A stretch of 64,000 bases of DNA from Pontibacter litorisediminis (GCF_029360645.1 NZ_JARDUA010000002.1:1-64000), one strand, 5' to 3'; shown: positions 51,862 to 62,042, counted from the first letter of the stretch. Numbers and translations: made by a program. The notes: generated by a model from the sequence alone, not told the origin.

Positions 51862-53719
51862 ACTTGATTTAGCCACACCAGATCTGGTTCAAAGAAATAT
51901 AGAGAAAATTGCAGCGCTGTTTCCTCACTGCGTTACCGAAACCGCAACCGGTGTAGCCATTGACTTTGACCTTTTAAAGCAGGAGCTGAGCGCTGAGATA
52001 GTGGAAGGTGCCAAAGAGCGCTACCGCCTGGAATGGCCGGGGAAGCGTGAGGCCATTGTAACGGCTAACCTGCCCAGTACCAAAACGCTGCGCCCGATTG
52101 TTGCTGACAGCGTTGATTTTGAGACGACAGAGAATATCTATATTGAAGGCGACAACCTGGAGGTGCTGAAGCTACTGCAGGAAAGCTACCTGGGGCAGAT
52201 CAAACTGATCTACATAGACCCGCCTTACAATACGGGGAAGGACTTTGTCTACAAAGACAACTTCAGGCAAGGTGCCGGGGAATACGCACTGGAAAGCGGC
52301 CAAACAGATGACCACAACCAGCGTTTGTTTGCCAACCCCGAAACGGCTGGCCGCTACCACTCCGACTGGCTCACCATGATCTACCCCAGGCTGAAGCTAG
52401 CCCGGAACCTGCTTCGAGCGAATGGCGCTATTTTCATCTCCATCGATGAAAACGAGTTGAGCAACCTCCGCAAGGTATGCGATGAGATATTCGGAGAGTC
52501 AAATTTCCGGAACGCCTTTATTGCCCGGCGCCATGATAAGAACCTGAACCGCCAGTTCATGAATGCTGGGCTAAAGACGTTCAATGTGGGCTTCGAGTAC
52601 ATTGTGTGCTATGCTAAATCCCCGGAATTTTCTTTCAAGCCCGTGTTCAAGGAGAGCTCAGAAGAGCGCCAGACAGCAGGCTACTGGAAAGGCTTCTGGA
52701 ACGACGCCGACAGACCCACCATGCGCTATGACATCCTTGGCCACACTCCTGAAACAGGCCAGTGGAAATGGAAAGAGGAAACGGCACTGGAGGCCGTTGC
52801 CAACTACCAAACTTACCTGGAGCACTACCAGGAGAAGATGACGTTGGAAGAATATTGGGCCGCTACGGGCAAACAGTTAAAGTTTATCCGCAGAAACCCG
52901 GACGGAAAAGGTAAAAACAAAGGCGTCGAAAACTGGATCGCTCCCTCGGAAGGTATACTTCGGAACACCAATTGGCTGGATATCCTGGCCTCCAGGTCAG
53001 ATGCCAGTAGCCAGGGCCTGTTCGATTACCCTAAAAACATCGAGTTGCTATCCACAATCATCCAGAGCAGTTGTGAGGCAGACGATACCGTGCTGGACTT
53101 TTTCTCCGGTTCGGCATCCACGGCGCATGCTGTGATGGTCGAAAACGCGGAGGGCCGCGGCTCCTTAAAGTACATCATGGTGCAGTTACCGGAGCTCACG
53201 GACGAAAAGAGCGAAGCCTACGTGGCTGGCTACCATAACATCTGCGAGATTGGCAAGGAGCGCATCCGGCGCGCGGCCAGGAAGGTGAAGGAAGAGACGG
53301 GCGCCGACATCGACTACGGTTTCCGGGTCTACCGCCTGGACAGCAGCAACATGCAGGACGTGTACTACCGGCCACAGGATTACCAGCAAAGTATACTGGA
53401 CTTGTTTGCAGACAACATCAAGCCCGACAGAACGGCAGCGGACTTACTGGCCCAGGTCATACTGGATTGGGGCCTGCCCCTCTCCCTGCGGATAGAACAG
53501 GTGGCTGTTGCCGGCAAGCAGGTGTTCCGGGTGGGTGGGAACCTGCTCCATGCCTGCTTCGACAAAGGCTTGGACGAGGAGTTCGCTAAGGCGCTGGCGC
53601 AGGAGGCTCCCCAGCGCATCGTTTTCCGCGACGCCGGCTTCAGGAGCGATACTGCCAAAATAAACGTAAAGCACTTGTTAAAGCAGCTTAGCCCTGAAAC
53701 GGAGATGAAAGTGATTTAA
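51851..53719 (+). CDS. mod: Type III restriction-modification methyltransferase (Mod)
   Basis: 622 residues. Motif IV YIDPPYNTGKDFVYKDNF (about 121-138) precedes motif I TVLDFFSGSASTAHAVM (about 412-428), the beta-class order of Type III Mod. Motif IV DPPY predicts N6-adenine methylation. Between them a central target-recognition region (190-390) is the variable part. The C-terminal part (480-622) matches the usual Mod extension. No simple-sequence repeats for phase variation are seen near the start. It sits after the XRE gene and 31 bases before the accessory gene. Confidence 0.95.
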   Translation: MSDKLDLATPDLVQRNIEKIAALFPHCVTETATGVAIDFDLLKQELSAEIVEGAKERYRLEWPGKREAIVTANLPSTKTLRPIVADSVDFETTENIYIEGDNLEVLKLLQESYLGQIKLIYIDPPYNTGKDFVYKDNFRQGAGEYALESGQTDDHNQRLFANPETAGRYHSDWLTMIYPRLKLARNLLRANGAIFISIDENELSNLRKVCDEIFGESNFRNAFIARRHDKNLNRQFMNAGLKTFNVGFEYIVCYAKSPEFSFKPVFKESSEERQTAGYWKGFWNDADRPTMRYDILGHTPETGQWKWKEETALEAVANYQTYLEHYQEKMTLEEYWAATGKQLKFIRRNPDGKGKNKGVENWIAPSEGILRNTNWLDILASRSDASSQGLFDYPKNIELLSTIIQSSCEADDTVLDFFSGSASTAHAVMVENAEGRGSLKYIMVQLPELTDEKSEAYVAGYHNICEIGKERIRRAARKVKEETGADIDYGFRVYRLDSSNMQDVYYRPQDYQQSILDLFADNIKPDRTAADLLAQVILDWGLPLSLRIEQVAVAGKQVFRVGGNLLHACFDKGLDEEFAKALAQEAPQRIVFRDAGFRSDTAKINVKHLLKQLSPETEMKVI

Positions 53720-53750
53720 ACCATACCCATAACCTGCTGATTCTTTTGCT

Positions 53751-54503
53751 ATGACTTTCAAAGAAGAGACGATCAACTGCGTACAAGAGCTGAAGTATAA
53801 AAACTCGAACAGAGTATCTCCTTTCAGGCTTGTTTATACCGCGTTTGATTATGCATCTAATGAGAGCCACAAAAAGCTACTGAATAAAGTTTTTGCCAAG
53901 GGTGAAGCGCTTGCCAAGGCTGTCAATCCGGCTGCCTCCAACAATGCAACGCATCCTAGGGAAAAGGAGCAAATATTGAATAACGCAGCAGCCGGGCTTC
54001 TGGCAGAGTACTGCTGGAAAAAGTACTTAAACCAGAAAGCAGGAAGAGACATCGTGGATTATACCGAATTTACGGCTGCATCTGCACAGATTGACCTCGT
54101 TGTGCTGTCCAATGAGAAGCGCATCGAGGTCCGCTCCTCGTTTCCCCGGATTGGCATCACGTTCTCTATATGCCACAAGGAAAAAGAGTTTGATATACTT
54201 GGCCCTTACTCTAACTCCGTAAAACCCGGCGAGGTGCAGAAAGACTTTTATACCAGAACTCTCTTTCACATTCCGGAAGGGAGAAGTTTTCTGGAGGTAG
54301 CAAAGAAGGATAACTTTAAAGTATACCTAACGGGGGGAGCTACCTGGGACATGATGACGGATGACGCGGTCTCAAAGGAGAAAACCCTACGGCCACATGA
54401 TGCAGTAGCCGCAGCAGCGTACCAGGAATCGAAGTTCCGTGTTGTTCCCTTTAGCAAAGCCCTCGACACCATAGAAATTTTTAACCTGATCAACCAGGAA
54501 TAA
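53751..54503 (+). CDS. Accessory gene between mod and res, possibly PD-(D/E)xK nuclease-like
   Basis: 250 residues that I do not recognise. Conserved-looking elements are AAAGLLAEYCWKKYLNQ (about 79-95), then AQIDLVVLSNEKRIEVRSSF (about 111-130): an acidic residue in the first helix, Asp in a strand, and E-x-R in the next strand resemble the E...D...ExK core of restriction-fold nucleases with Arg in the Lys position. The C-terminal half is mixed (VYLTGGATWDMM, LRPHDAVAAAAYQES). It is tightly packed between mod (31 bases) and res (33 bases) on the same strand, so it belongs to the cassette. The nuclease idea is inference. Confidence 0.6.
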   Translation: MTFKEETINCVQELKYKNSNRVSPFRLVYTAFDYASNESHKKLLNKVFAKGEALAKAVNPAASNNATHPREKEQILNNAAAGLLAEYCWKKYLNQKAGRDIVDYTEFTAASAQIDLVVLSNEKRIEVRSSFPRIGITFSICHKEKEFDILGPYSNSVKPGEVQKDFYTRTLFHIPEGRSFLEVAKKDNFKVYLTGGATWDMMTDDAVSKEKTLRPHDAVAAAAYQESKFRVVPFSKALDTIEIFNLINQE

Positions 54504-54536
54504 CACAAGCAGAAGCCCCGTTGCTTCCATCATCCT

Positions 54537-57500
54537 ATGAAGTTAAAATTTAAGCAGCAGGACTTTCAGGTTCAGGCAGTAAAAGCCGTCGTTGACTGTT
54601 TTGCCGGCCAACCGCTCACAACAAATCGGTTTACGCTGGAGAGAAGCAGGTCGCTTCTTGAGAAGGCAAGGCAGGCGGCAGTGGGAAGCCAGCAAACGTA
54701 TGCTTTTGAGGCTGAGGTGCTGGAGGAAATCGGCTACCGCAATACTCCTATCCAGATCCAGGACGCGCAGCTGCTAACTAATATACAGGCAGTACAACAG
54801 CGAAACGACCTGCATGAGAGCCAGCAGCTGGAACGGCCTAAAGGTATAAAACAAGGCTACCACCTCACCATAGAAATGGAGACAGGCACGGGTAAAACTT
54901 ATACCTACATCCGTACCATGTATGAGCTGCACAGGCAGTATGGCTGGAGTAAGTTTATCGTGGTTGTGCCAAGTATAGCCATACGCGAGGGGGTTTACAA
55001 ATCATTTCAGGTAACCCAGGAGCACTTTCAGGAGCTGTATGGGCATAAGATAAGCCCTTTCATCTATAACTCCGCCCACCCTCAGGCCATTGAGAGTTTC
55101 GCATCCGACAGCCGCATCAGCGTCATGATCATCAACACCCAGGCCTTTAACGCCAGTGGTGCAGATGCCAGAAGAATATACCAGGAGCTGGACCAGTTCG
55201 GTACAAGAAGGCCAATTGATGTTATCGCCCAGACAAATCCGATTCTCATCATCGACGAGCCGCAGTCTGTGGATGGCGGGAAGACGCTGAAAAACATGCA
55301 GGACTTTAGTCCCTTGTTCACCTTGCGCTACTCCGCCACCCACAAAACCGAGTATAACAAAGTATACCGCCTGGATGCGCTGGACGCTTACAACAAGCGC
55401 CTGGTTAAGAAAATACAGGTAAAGGGCATCAGCCTGAAAAGCGCCACCGGCACAACAGGCTATTTATACGTGGAGCAGATCCTACTCAGCGCCAACAGGC
55501 CTCCTGTGGCTGTAGTGGAGTATGAGTACCGGACTAAAGCCGGGGCCGTTTCGCGTAAAAGACAAAAGCTGCAGGAAGGAGCTAACTTCTTCGAATTGTC
55601 GGGCGGCATGCCCGTTTATAAAAACCAGGTCCTGACCGAAATCAACGGCCAGCAAAGCAAAATTACCGTTGGTGGCGCAGACATTTATGCGGGCGAAATG
55701 CTAAACAGCGAGGATGAGCACGTGTTCCGCAGGGTACAGATTCGGGAAACCATCACGTCCCACCTGCAAAAAGAAAAGCAGCTGTTCGAGAAGGGCATAA
55801 AAGTGCTCTCGCTCTTCTTTATTGATTCGGTTGACAAGTACCGGGTTTATGACGAGGCCGGGGAGCCGGAACCTGGTGTTTACGCCCGCCTGTTCGAAGA
55901 AGAGTATAGCAGCGCCCGTGATGAGTTTATGGCCCACTGGCAGCAGGAGAATCCAGAACAAAAGGATTTCATGGCTTACCTCAGTCGTGACATAGCCAGC
56001 AAAGTACACAGCGGCTATTTCTCCGTCGATAAAAAAGGGAAAGCGGTTGACCCTAAAGTAAAGCGCGGCTCGGAGGATTCGGACGACAGCTCTGCCTACG
56101 ACCTGATCATGAAAGACAAGGAGCGTCTGCTCAGCTTCGAGGAGCCGACACGCTTTATCTTCTCGCACTCCGCTCTAAAGGAAGGCTGGGATAACCCTAA
56201 CGTTTTCCAGATCTGTGCCCTCAAGAATGCAGACAGTGGCAGCCAAACCCGCCGCCGGCAGGAAGTAGGCCGCGGCATGCGCCTGTGCGTGAACAAATAC
56301 GGCACCCGCCAGGATTTCGAGACTGTGGGGGAACAGGTGCATGATATAAACAAGCTCACGGTTATCGCCTCGGAGAGCTATGAGGCCTTCGCGAAAGGAC
56401 TACAGAAAGAGATTGCTGAAACGCTCAAGGACCGACCGCGAAAGGCTGATGCGACATATTTGGCGGGCAAAGTACTGCAGCATGCAACAAACGGGAACTA
56501 TCGACTCACAGAACAGGATGCACACAAGCTTAACAAGTTCCTTTACAAGCACGACATACTGGATGCTGATGATAGGATCACCGCGCTCGGCAGAGAGCTT
56601 ATCGAACAGCACCGACTCGTACTGCCGGAGCACCTGGCGCCATACCAGGATGCTGTGGTGCAGTTGCTCCGGTCTGTGTATGCAGAGGTGGCATTTAAGC
56701 CGGAGGATGAGCGCCAGACCATCATGCTGGGACCCAACCATAACCTTCGTAAAAAAGAGTTTCAGGAGCTCTGGCAAAAGATCAACCTGAAAACAGTTTA
56801 TGAAGTAAGGTTTGACACCGAAAAGCTGATTCTTGACAGTAAGCGAAAGATTGATGTGCAGCTGCACATAGCAGACCGGGCCTACGAAATAAAAACCGGC
56901 GAGCAGCGGTATGGCACGAAGGAGCAGCTGCAGCAAGGCACTTTGCTACAAGAGGAAAGCCGCCAAAGCCTGAGAGTACAGGACACTGCTCCTACTGGAG
57001 CCTTGTATGATCTTGTTGGCGAAATAGAGGCGCTAACTCACCTGACCCGCAGCACCATCGTTGCCATACTTAAAGCCATCAGCGAGGAAAAATTCTTGCT
57101 GCTCCGTAAAAACCCGGAGGCGTTTATTGCAGGCTGCAGTAGGCTTATCAACGAGGCAAAGGCTAGCCTTATCATCAACAACATCATCTACCACAAGACC
57201 GAACACAGGTATGACGCAAGTACCGTTTTCACCAATGACAGGCAGGTACTCCGTTCTACAGAACCATTAAAAAAACACATCTACGACTACCTTATCACAG
57301 AATCGAACATAGAGACAGCGTTTGCCAAGGCGCTGGAAAGCAGTACTGAGGTGGTGGTGTATGCGAAATTGCCTAAGAGCTTTTACATTTCGACTCCTGT
57401 AGCCAACTATACCCCGGATTGGGCCATTGTGCTGGACCAGGGCGAGGAACGGCATATTTACTTTATAGCCGAAACTAAAGGGTCGGACTCTGACTTGCAG

Positions 57501-57644
57501 GTACGTGAAATTGAGCGCCTAAAGCTGCATTGTGCCGATGAGCACTTTAAGTTGATTAGCGGTCAGGAAGTGAAATTCGAACGTGTGAGTAGTTATGACA
57601 AAATGATGTCCATCATTCAGAGCGAAAACCTGGTACAGAACTGA
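54537..57644 (+). CDS. res: Type III restriction enzyme (Res subunit)
   Basis: 1035 residues. Superfamily 2 helicase core: Walker A MEMETGTGKTYTYI-like (IEMETGTGKTYTYI, about 110-123), motif II IIDEPQSV (about 236-243), motif III LRYSATHK and motif VI QTRRRQEVGRGMRL. The C-terminal endonuclease shows the PD-(D/E)xK residues YTPDWAIVL (about 956-964) and IAETKGS (975-981). The length is normal for Res. It needs Mod to recognise DNA and cuts after ATP-dependent translocation or sliding between head-to-head sites. Confidence 0.95.
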   Translation: MKLKFKQQDFQVQAVKAVVDCFAGQPLTTNRFTLERSRSLLEKARQAAVGSQQTYAFEAEVLEEIGYRNTPIQIQDAQLLTNIQAVQQRNDLHESQQLERPKGIKQGYHLTIEMETGTGKTYTYIRTMYELHRQYGWSKFIVVVPSIAIREGVYKSFQVTQEHFQELYGHKISPFIYNSAHPQAIESFASDSRISVMIINTQAFNASGADARRIYQELDQFGTRRPIDVIAQTNPILIIDEPQSVDGGKTLKNMQDFSPLFTLRYSATHKTEYNKVYRLDALDAYNKRLVKKIQVKGISLKSATGTTGYLYVEQILLSANRPPVAVVEYEYRTKAGAVSRKRQKLQEGANFFELSGGMPVYKNQVLTEINGQQSKITVGGADIYAGEMLNSEDEHVFRRVQIRETITSHLQKEKQLFEKGIKVLSLFFIDSVDKYRVYDEAGEPEPGVYARLFEEEYSSARDEFMAHWQQENPEQKDFMAYLSRDIASKVHSGYFSVDKKGKAVDPKVKRGSEDSDDSSAYDLIMKDKERLLSFEEPTRFIFSHSALKEGWDNPNVFQICALKNADSGSQTRRRQEVGRGMRLCVNKYGTRQDFETVGEQVHDINKLTVIASESYEAFAKGLQKEIAETLKDRPRKADATYLAGKVLQHATNGNYRLTEQDAHKLNKFLYKHDILDADDRITALGRELIEQHRLVLPEHLAPYQDAVVQLLRSVYAEVAFKPEDERQTIMLGPNHNLRKKEFQELWQKINLKTVYEVRFDTEKLILDSKRKIDVQLHIADRAYEIKTGEQRYGTKEQLQQGTLLQEESRQSLRVQDTAPTGALYDLVGEIEALTHLTRSTIVAILKAISEEKFLLLRKNPEAFIAGCSRLINEAKASLIINNIIYHKTEHRYDASTVFTNDRQVLRSTEPLKKHIYDYLITESNIETAFAKALESSTEVVVYAKLPKSFYISTPVANYTPDWAIVLDQGEERHIYFIAETKGSDSDLQVREIERLKLHCADEHFKLISGQEVKFERVSSYDKMMSIIQSENLVQN

Positions 57645-57676
57645 AGCAGGAGTTACTTGATATTTTAACAACCTTC

Positions 57677-57713
57677 GCCTCGTGCTGCATTTTAATTAGA
57701 AGCAGCACGAGGC
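57677..57713 (+). terminator. Hairpin after res
   Basis: Perfect 12-bp stem GCCTCGTGCTGC (57677-57688) with GCAGCACGAGGC (57702-57713), loop ATTTTAATTAGAA. It starts about 33 bases after the res stop; no long U tract follows, so the second hairpin just downstream may share the job. Confidence 0.6.
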
Positions 57714-57730
57714 TACTATTAAAGCAGGAG

Positions 57731-57769
57731 AAAAGGAAGCTGCCAACTACAGGCAGGCTTCCTTTTTTC
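57731..57769 (+). terminator. Second terminator hairpin with U tract
   Basis: AAAAGGAAGCTGCC pairs with GGCAGGCTTCC (one bulged base) and is followed by TTTTTT. The two hairpins in a row insulate the R-M cassette from downstream genes. Confidence 0.75.
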
Positions 57770-58083
57770 TTTTATACCTGTCCCCCAGTTTTCATAAAGT
57801 GTCTTACTCTCCCCTGGTGAAGTTCAGGGCCCCATACGCCTTGTTTAGCTACTCTAAGGGTTAACAGAAAACCAATCTTGGTACCGGCTCGCTGTTTATA
57901 CTTGCCTGGGTGGTTCTGGGCGGCACACGAAGCGATAAGCATCGAATCACCGGCCTTATTTCTGCGGTTGAGTGGCAGCAGCCATAGTGATGCACGAAGA
58001 GCGAAAGTGGTCCCCCTACTTTCTTTTGAATCAACGCTCCCTGCAGTTGTTTCCGAAGTAAGCCACTTATCCAGAAATATCGT
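57770..58083. other. Intergenic region before the propeller-cytochrome pair
   Basis: 314 bases with no gene. One TATACTT copy lies at about 57897. No promoter identified with confidence. Confidence 0.4.
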
Positions 58084-58137
58084 ATGGAAGAAACATTGAA
58101 TAATACTATCCCTATTCTTGAAATCCGCACGCTATGA
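58084..58137 (+). CDS. 17-codon micro-ORF overlapping the propeller start
   Basis: ATG at 58084 opens METTLNN-like peptide MEETLNNTIPILEIRTL, whose TGA (58135-58137) overlaps the ATG of the next gene as ATGA. The stretch PILEIRT recalls the beginning of NIPSNAP-type proteins (typically followed by YTLKPG), so this may be the front end of a lost gene now serving as a translationally coupled leader. Whether it is translated is unknown. Confidence 0.35.
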   Translation: MEETLNNTIPILEIRTL

Positions 58138-59606
58138 AAAAACGCTCTACCATTCTACAGCGCTTCCTGCTGGCACTACTTCTGCTGGGCACCCTCCAGG
58201 GCTGCTACAAACTGCGGGGCCACTATGGAGGGCCGCAAAGCTTCGATAAGCAGCCGCGCCCCCTTCAGCCTGCGGATATCGCCCTGCCTTCCGGCTATAA
58301 GATCGAAGTGGCAGCAACCGGCCTCACCTACCCGACAGGTGTCGCGTTTGACGACGATGGGAACGTGTTTGTGGTAGAGGCCGGGTATTCCTACGGGGAG
58401 ATCTGGACCACACCGCGCCTGCTGCGGATAGCATCAGACGGCAGTACGTCACAGGTGGCAGCCGGCGACAAGAACGGCCCCTGGACAGGTGTGGCTTTCC
58501 AGGGCGGGGCCTTTTATGTGGCCGAGGGCGGCACCCTGGAAGGCGGCAGGATACTGCGGATAATGCCGGACGGGAGCATCACCCGCCTGGTGGAGAACCT
58601 GCCGAGCTTTGGCGACCACCACACCAACGGGCCGGCTATAGGCCCGGACGGTTACGTATACTTTGGGCAGGGCACTGCTACAAACTCCGGTGTGGTTGGC
58701 CCTGACAACTACAACTACGGCTGGCTCTCCCGAACACCTGATTTTCATGACATTCCCTGTGCGGACATCACGCTCGTCGGCCAAAACTTTGAGTCAGACA
58801 ACCTTCTTACCCCTGACGGGAAAGACAAGGCTGTTACTGGCGCCTTTCTGCCTTACGGAACACCCTCTCAGCCTGGGCAGGTTATAAGAGGCAGCCTCCC
58901 CTGCTCTGGGGCCGTAATGCGCGTACCGGTGAACGGAGGTGCGCTGGAGCTGGTCGCGTGGGGCTTCCGAAATCCATTTGGGCTGGCCTTTTCGCCAGAG
59001 GGCCGGCTCTTTGTGACAGATAATGCCTATGATACCCGCGGGAGCCGCCCAGGCTATGGCAACGGCGACTGGCTTTGGGCTGTGAGTCCCGGCACATGGT
59101 ACGGGTGGCCAGACTACTCGGGAGGCGACGCCCTGAACACTGAAGACTATGAGACCAACAAAGAAGATCCTGAATTCCTGCTGACGGAGCACCCCCAGCA
59201 ACCGCCCCGTCCTGTAGCCACGCTGGGGGTTCACTCCTCCTCTAACGGCTTTACCTTTTCAACCAGCGCCGGCTTTGGACATGAGGGGCAGGCTTTTATT
59301 ACCCAGTTCGGGGATATGGCCCCGGAAGTTGGCCGTATCTATGGCCCAGTTGGGTACAAGGTGGTACGGGTAGACGTGCAGACGGGTATCGTGAAAGATT
59401 TTGCGGTGAACAAAGGCAAGACCAATGGCCCCGCCTCCCAAATAGGCGGAGGTGGATTAGAGCGCCCAATCGACGCAGCGTTTGATCCCAGCGGGGAGGC
59501 ACTTTACGTAGTTGACTTCGGCATCATGCAAATGACTGAACAGGGGCCAGCTCCCAAGCAGGGAACGGGTGTTCTATGGAAGATAACCAAGGAAGGAGGC
59601 AACTGA
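58134..59606 (+). CDS. Sugar-dehydrogenase-type beta-propeller lipoprotein
   Basis: 490 residues. A lipoprotein signal (RFLLALLLLGTLQGC, Cys near residue 22) anchors the protein in the periplasm or outer membrane. The propeller follows: PSGYKIEVAATGLTYPTGVAF, NVFVVEAGYSYGE, IGPDGYVYFGQGTATNSG, LVAWGFRNPFGLAFSPEGRL, and FDPSGEALYVVDFG. It is a paralogue of the protein at 27094 over most of its length. The cytochrome c gene starts one base after its stop, so electrons are probably passed to that cytochrome. The sugar or alcohol substrate is unknown. Confidence 0.85.
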   Translation: MKKRSTILQRFLLALLLLGTLQGCYKLRGHYGGPQSFDKQPRPLQPADIALPSGYKIEVAATGLTYPTGVAFDDDGNVFVVEAGYSYGEIWTTPRLLRIASDGSTSQVAAGDKNGPWTGVAFQGGAFYVAEGGTLEGGRILRIMPDGSITRLVENLPSFGDHHTNGPAIGPDGYVYFGQGTATNSGVVGPDNYNYGWLSRTPDFHDIPCADITLVGQNFESDNLLTPDGKDKAVTGAFLPYGTPSQPGQVIRGSLPCSGAVMRVPVNGGALELVAWGFRNPFGLAFSPEGRLFVTDNAYDTRGSRPGYGNGDWLWAVSPGTWYGWPDYSGGDALNTEDYETNKEDPEFLLTEHPQQPPRPVATLGVHSSSNGFTFSTSAGFGHEGQAFITQFGDMAPEVGRIYGPVGYKVVRVDVQTGIVKDFAVNKGKTNGPASQIGGGGLERPIDAAFDPSGEALYVVDFGIMQMTEQGPAPKQGTGVLWKITKEGGN

Positions 59607-59607
59607 T

Positions 59608-60021
59608 ATGGCACACATTTTCCTTAATCTCAAAAGGTTGCGAAGACTTGCCTGCTGTATCGGGTTATTTTTTCTCATCGTGGCAGGCGGTTGCAGCACC
59701 GCAAAACGAGGTGAACCTATCAGCGGCCCTCTTAACCTTGACACTGAGCAACTGGAGCGCGGGCAACTGGTGTTTATGCAGCACTGCCAGAAATGCCACC
59801 CAGGGGGTGAGGCCGGCGTCGGGCTGCCCATTAACAATGTGCCGCTTCCCAAAGGGCTGCTCAAGTTCAGGGTGCGCAGCAAGGCGTTCCTTCTCGGGCT
59901 GGGCAGAATGCCATCTTTTAAAGAAGAGGAGATCTCTGACCGGGACCTGGAGGCTCTGGTGAGCTACATCAAAGAACTAAAGAAAAATAAGCCGCTCGAG
60001 GAAAACCTCGTGAAACAGTAA
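59608..60021 (+). CDS. Cytochrome c lipoprotein
   Basis: 137 residues. Lipoprotein signal with lipobox VAGGC (Cys near residue 31), then a single class I haem site CQKCH (MQHCQKCHPGG, about 56-66) and the likely axial methionine in GRMPSFKEEEISDRDLEALVSYI (about 108-130). It begins one base after the propeller's stop and should accept its electrons. Confidence 0.9.
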   Translation: MAHIFLNLKRLRRLACCIGLFFLIVAGGCSTAKRGEPISGPLNLDTEQLERGQLVFMQHCQKCHPGGEAGVGLPINNVPLPKGLLKFRVRSKAFLLGLGRMPSFKEEEISDRDLEALVSYIKELKKNKPLEENLVKQ

Positions 60022-60201
60022 GTATGGCTGGAGTTCTTTCAGACGCAGTCGGCCCTTCAGAGAAGTAGCGTCAAATCCGGTTCCTCTTCGTTCTGATTAA
60101 GGATGAAACAGGTAAGGTGAGTGCTGTGCATCAGAGACTGCTGTTTATCAAGACCACACTTGATATCCGCAGCAATTCTGCTCCCCTCCTATAACAAACA
60201 G

Positions 60202-60231
60202 CCAAACAGCCAGGCTTACCTGGCTGTTTGG
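60202..60231. terminator. Bidirectional terminator-like hairpin
   Basis: Perfect 12-bp stem CCAAACAGCCAG (60202-60213) with CTGGCTGTTTGG (60220-60231) and a GCTTAC loop, between the end of the cytochrome gene (plus) and the end of leuB (minus). It can serve both converging transcripts. The rest of the 312-base gap shows nothing. Confidence 0.7.
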
Positions 60232-60333
60232 AATGAACCGCTGCCGCGCCTAGCGCAGCCATAGCTGGTGGTTTAGGTTTTATTTTCCCTCACGAACTCC
60301 TATTCAGGGGTGTTGGCAGGTATAAAGATTAGG

Positions 60334-61455
60334 TTAGATCACGGTGCTCATTCCGATCTCCACATTCTCCTTGTGCAGGCCCTCCAGTACGCCCCCCATC
60401 ACGCAGGAGGCGATAAACGTCCCTACCTGCTCTGTAGAATAAGCGGTTTCAGAGGAAGTGAGGTCTTGTGTCACGATCTTTTTGTCCAGGGCTTCTTCCA
60501 CAGCATAGCGCACCAGGCTTGCCTCCTGCAGTAGCCCGAAGTGCTCCAGCATCATGGCTGCGGAAAGAATAGTGGCGATCGGGTTAGCAATGCCCTTGCC
60601 TTTTGCCTGCGGATACGAACCATGGATCGGCTCGAACAGAGCCGCTTCCTGTCCCACAGATGACGATGGCAACAAGCCCAGCGAACCTGCGATCACGGAG
60701 GCCTCATCAGAGAGGATGTCCCCGAACATGTTCTCCGTCAGAATCACATCAAACTGTTTCGGATTGAGGATAAGCTGCATGGCCGCGTTGTCCACAAACA
60801 GGTAATCCACCGCCACATCAGGGTAAGAAGGGCTGATCTCCTGCACCACCTCACGCCAGAGGCGGGAGGTTTCCAACACATTGGCTTTGTCTACGAGTGT
60901 TAGCTTTCTGCGGCGGTTCTGGGCAGCCTGAAAAGCCAGATGGGCTATGCGGGCAATCTCAAAACGGCTGTATGTGCAATGGTCATAGGCACTGTCGGCC
61001 AGACGGCCTTTCTCGCCAAAGTAGATGCCACCGGTCAGTTCCCGGAAAAACAGCATGTCGGCCCCGGCGATGCGTTCGTTCTTCAACGGTGAGTGCGGCA
61101 GCAGCATCTGATAGGCTGTGACGGGTCGGATGTTGGCAAACAGCCCCAGAGACTTGCGCAACCGGAGCAGCCCCTGCTCCGGCCTTACCTTGGCTGCCGG
61201 GTTATTGTCATACTTCGGGTCGCCAATGGCTCCCAATAGCACGGCATCTGCTTCAAAACAGGCCTGCAGCGTTTCAGGGGGCAAAGGGTCACCGGTGGCC
61301 TCTATAGCGCAGGCGCCCATTTGCTGCTTATCAAACGTGAACGTATGGCCGAACTTCTCGCCGACGGCTTTCAATACTTTTATAGCTTCCTGGCATACCT
61401 CCGGGCCAATACCATCCCCAGCTAAAACAGCTATTCTTTTATTTAATACACCCAT
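60334..61455 (-). CDS. leuB: 3-isopropylmalate dehydrogenase
   Basis: 373 residues. Family motifs in order: [20 protein letters not shown] (8-27), [30 protein letters not shown] (substrate arginines), [14 protein letters not shown], and [20 protein letters not shown] with the metal-binding aspartates. It oxidises and decarboxylates 3-isopropylmalate to 2-ketoisocaproate with NAD. Its start overlaps leuD by 13 bases. Confidence 0.97.
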   Translation of the reverse strand: MGVLNKRIAVLAGDGIGPEVCQEAIKVLKAVGEKFGHTFTFDKQQMGACAIEATGDPLPPETLQACFEADAVLLGAIGDPKYDNNPAAKVRPEQGLLRLRKSLGLFANIRPVTAYQMLLPHSPLKNERIAGADMLFFRELTGGIYFGEKGRLADSAYDHCTYSRFEIARIAHLAFQAAQNRRRKLTLVDKANVLETSRLWREVVQEISPSYPDVAVDYLFVDNAAMQLILNPKQFDVILTENMFGDILSDEASVIAGSLGLLPSSSVGQEAALFEPIHGSYPQAKGKGIANPIATILSAAMMLEHFGLLQEASLVRYAVEEALDKKIVTQDLTSSETAYSTEQVGTFIASCVMGGVLEGLHKENVEIGMSTVI

Positions 61456-62039
61456 AGTCTTCTCTTTTCGTAGGCCTCAATCGCCTCTTTCTGACTCACT
61501 AAAAAATCAATGTCATCATACCCGTTCAACAGGCACTCCTTTTTGTAAGGGTCAATCTCGAAAGGGATGACCTCCTCCCAAACCGGCACGCGTAGTTGCT
61601 GAGACTCCAGGTCCACGATCAGCGTTGTTTGCGGGTCCTGCTCCAGTTGCTGAAACAGCCGCTCCAGCACCTGGTCAGTTACCTGCAACGGCAGCAGACC
61701 GTTATTCAGGGCGTTCCCCCGGAAAATATCGGCAAAGTAGCTGGAGATAACGACCCGGAAACCGGCATCATACAAGGCCCAGGCAGCATGCTCCCGGCTG
61801 GAGCCGCAGCCAAAGTTTTTACCGGCCAGTAATACCTGCCCCTGGTACCGTGCATCATTCAGCACGAAGCCAGCCTTAGGCGTGTTGTCGCTGTTGTAGC
61901 GCCAGTCGCGGAAGAGGTTCTCACCAAAGCCTTCCCGTGAGGTAGCCTTCAGGAATCGGGCAGGTATGATCTGGTCTGTATCTACATTTTCGATCGGCAG
62001 CGGTACGGCCGTCGATCGGAGAATATCAAACTTTTCCAT
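61443..62039 (-). CDS. leuD: 3-isopropylmalate dehydratase small subunit
   Basis: 198 residues. [20 protein letters not shown] (17-36) and [20 protein letters not shown] (74-93) are the swivel-domain signatures of LeuD. It joins LeuC to isomerise 2- to 3-isopropylmalate. It starts three bases after the leuC stop. Confidence 0.97.
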   Translation of the reverse strand: MEKFDILRSTAVPLPIENVDTDQIIPARFLKATSREGFGENLFRDWRYNSDNTPKAGFVLNDARYQGQVLLAGKNFGCGSSREHAAWALYDAGFRVVISSYFADIFRGNALNNGLLPLQVTDQVLERLFQQLEQDPQTTLIVDLESQQLRVPVWEEVIPFEIDPYKKECLLNGYDDIDFLVSQKEAIEAYEKRRLWVY

Positions 62040-62042
62040 GTG

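Noticed and set aside
51851..53719. Phase variation of the mod gene
   Set aside because: No tract of simple-sequence repeats was found near its start or within it.
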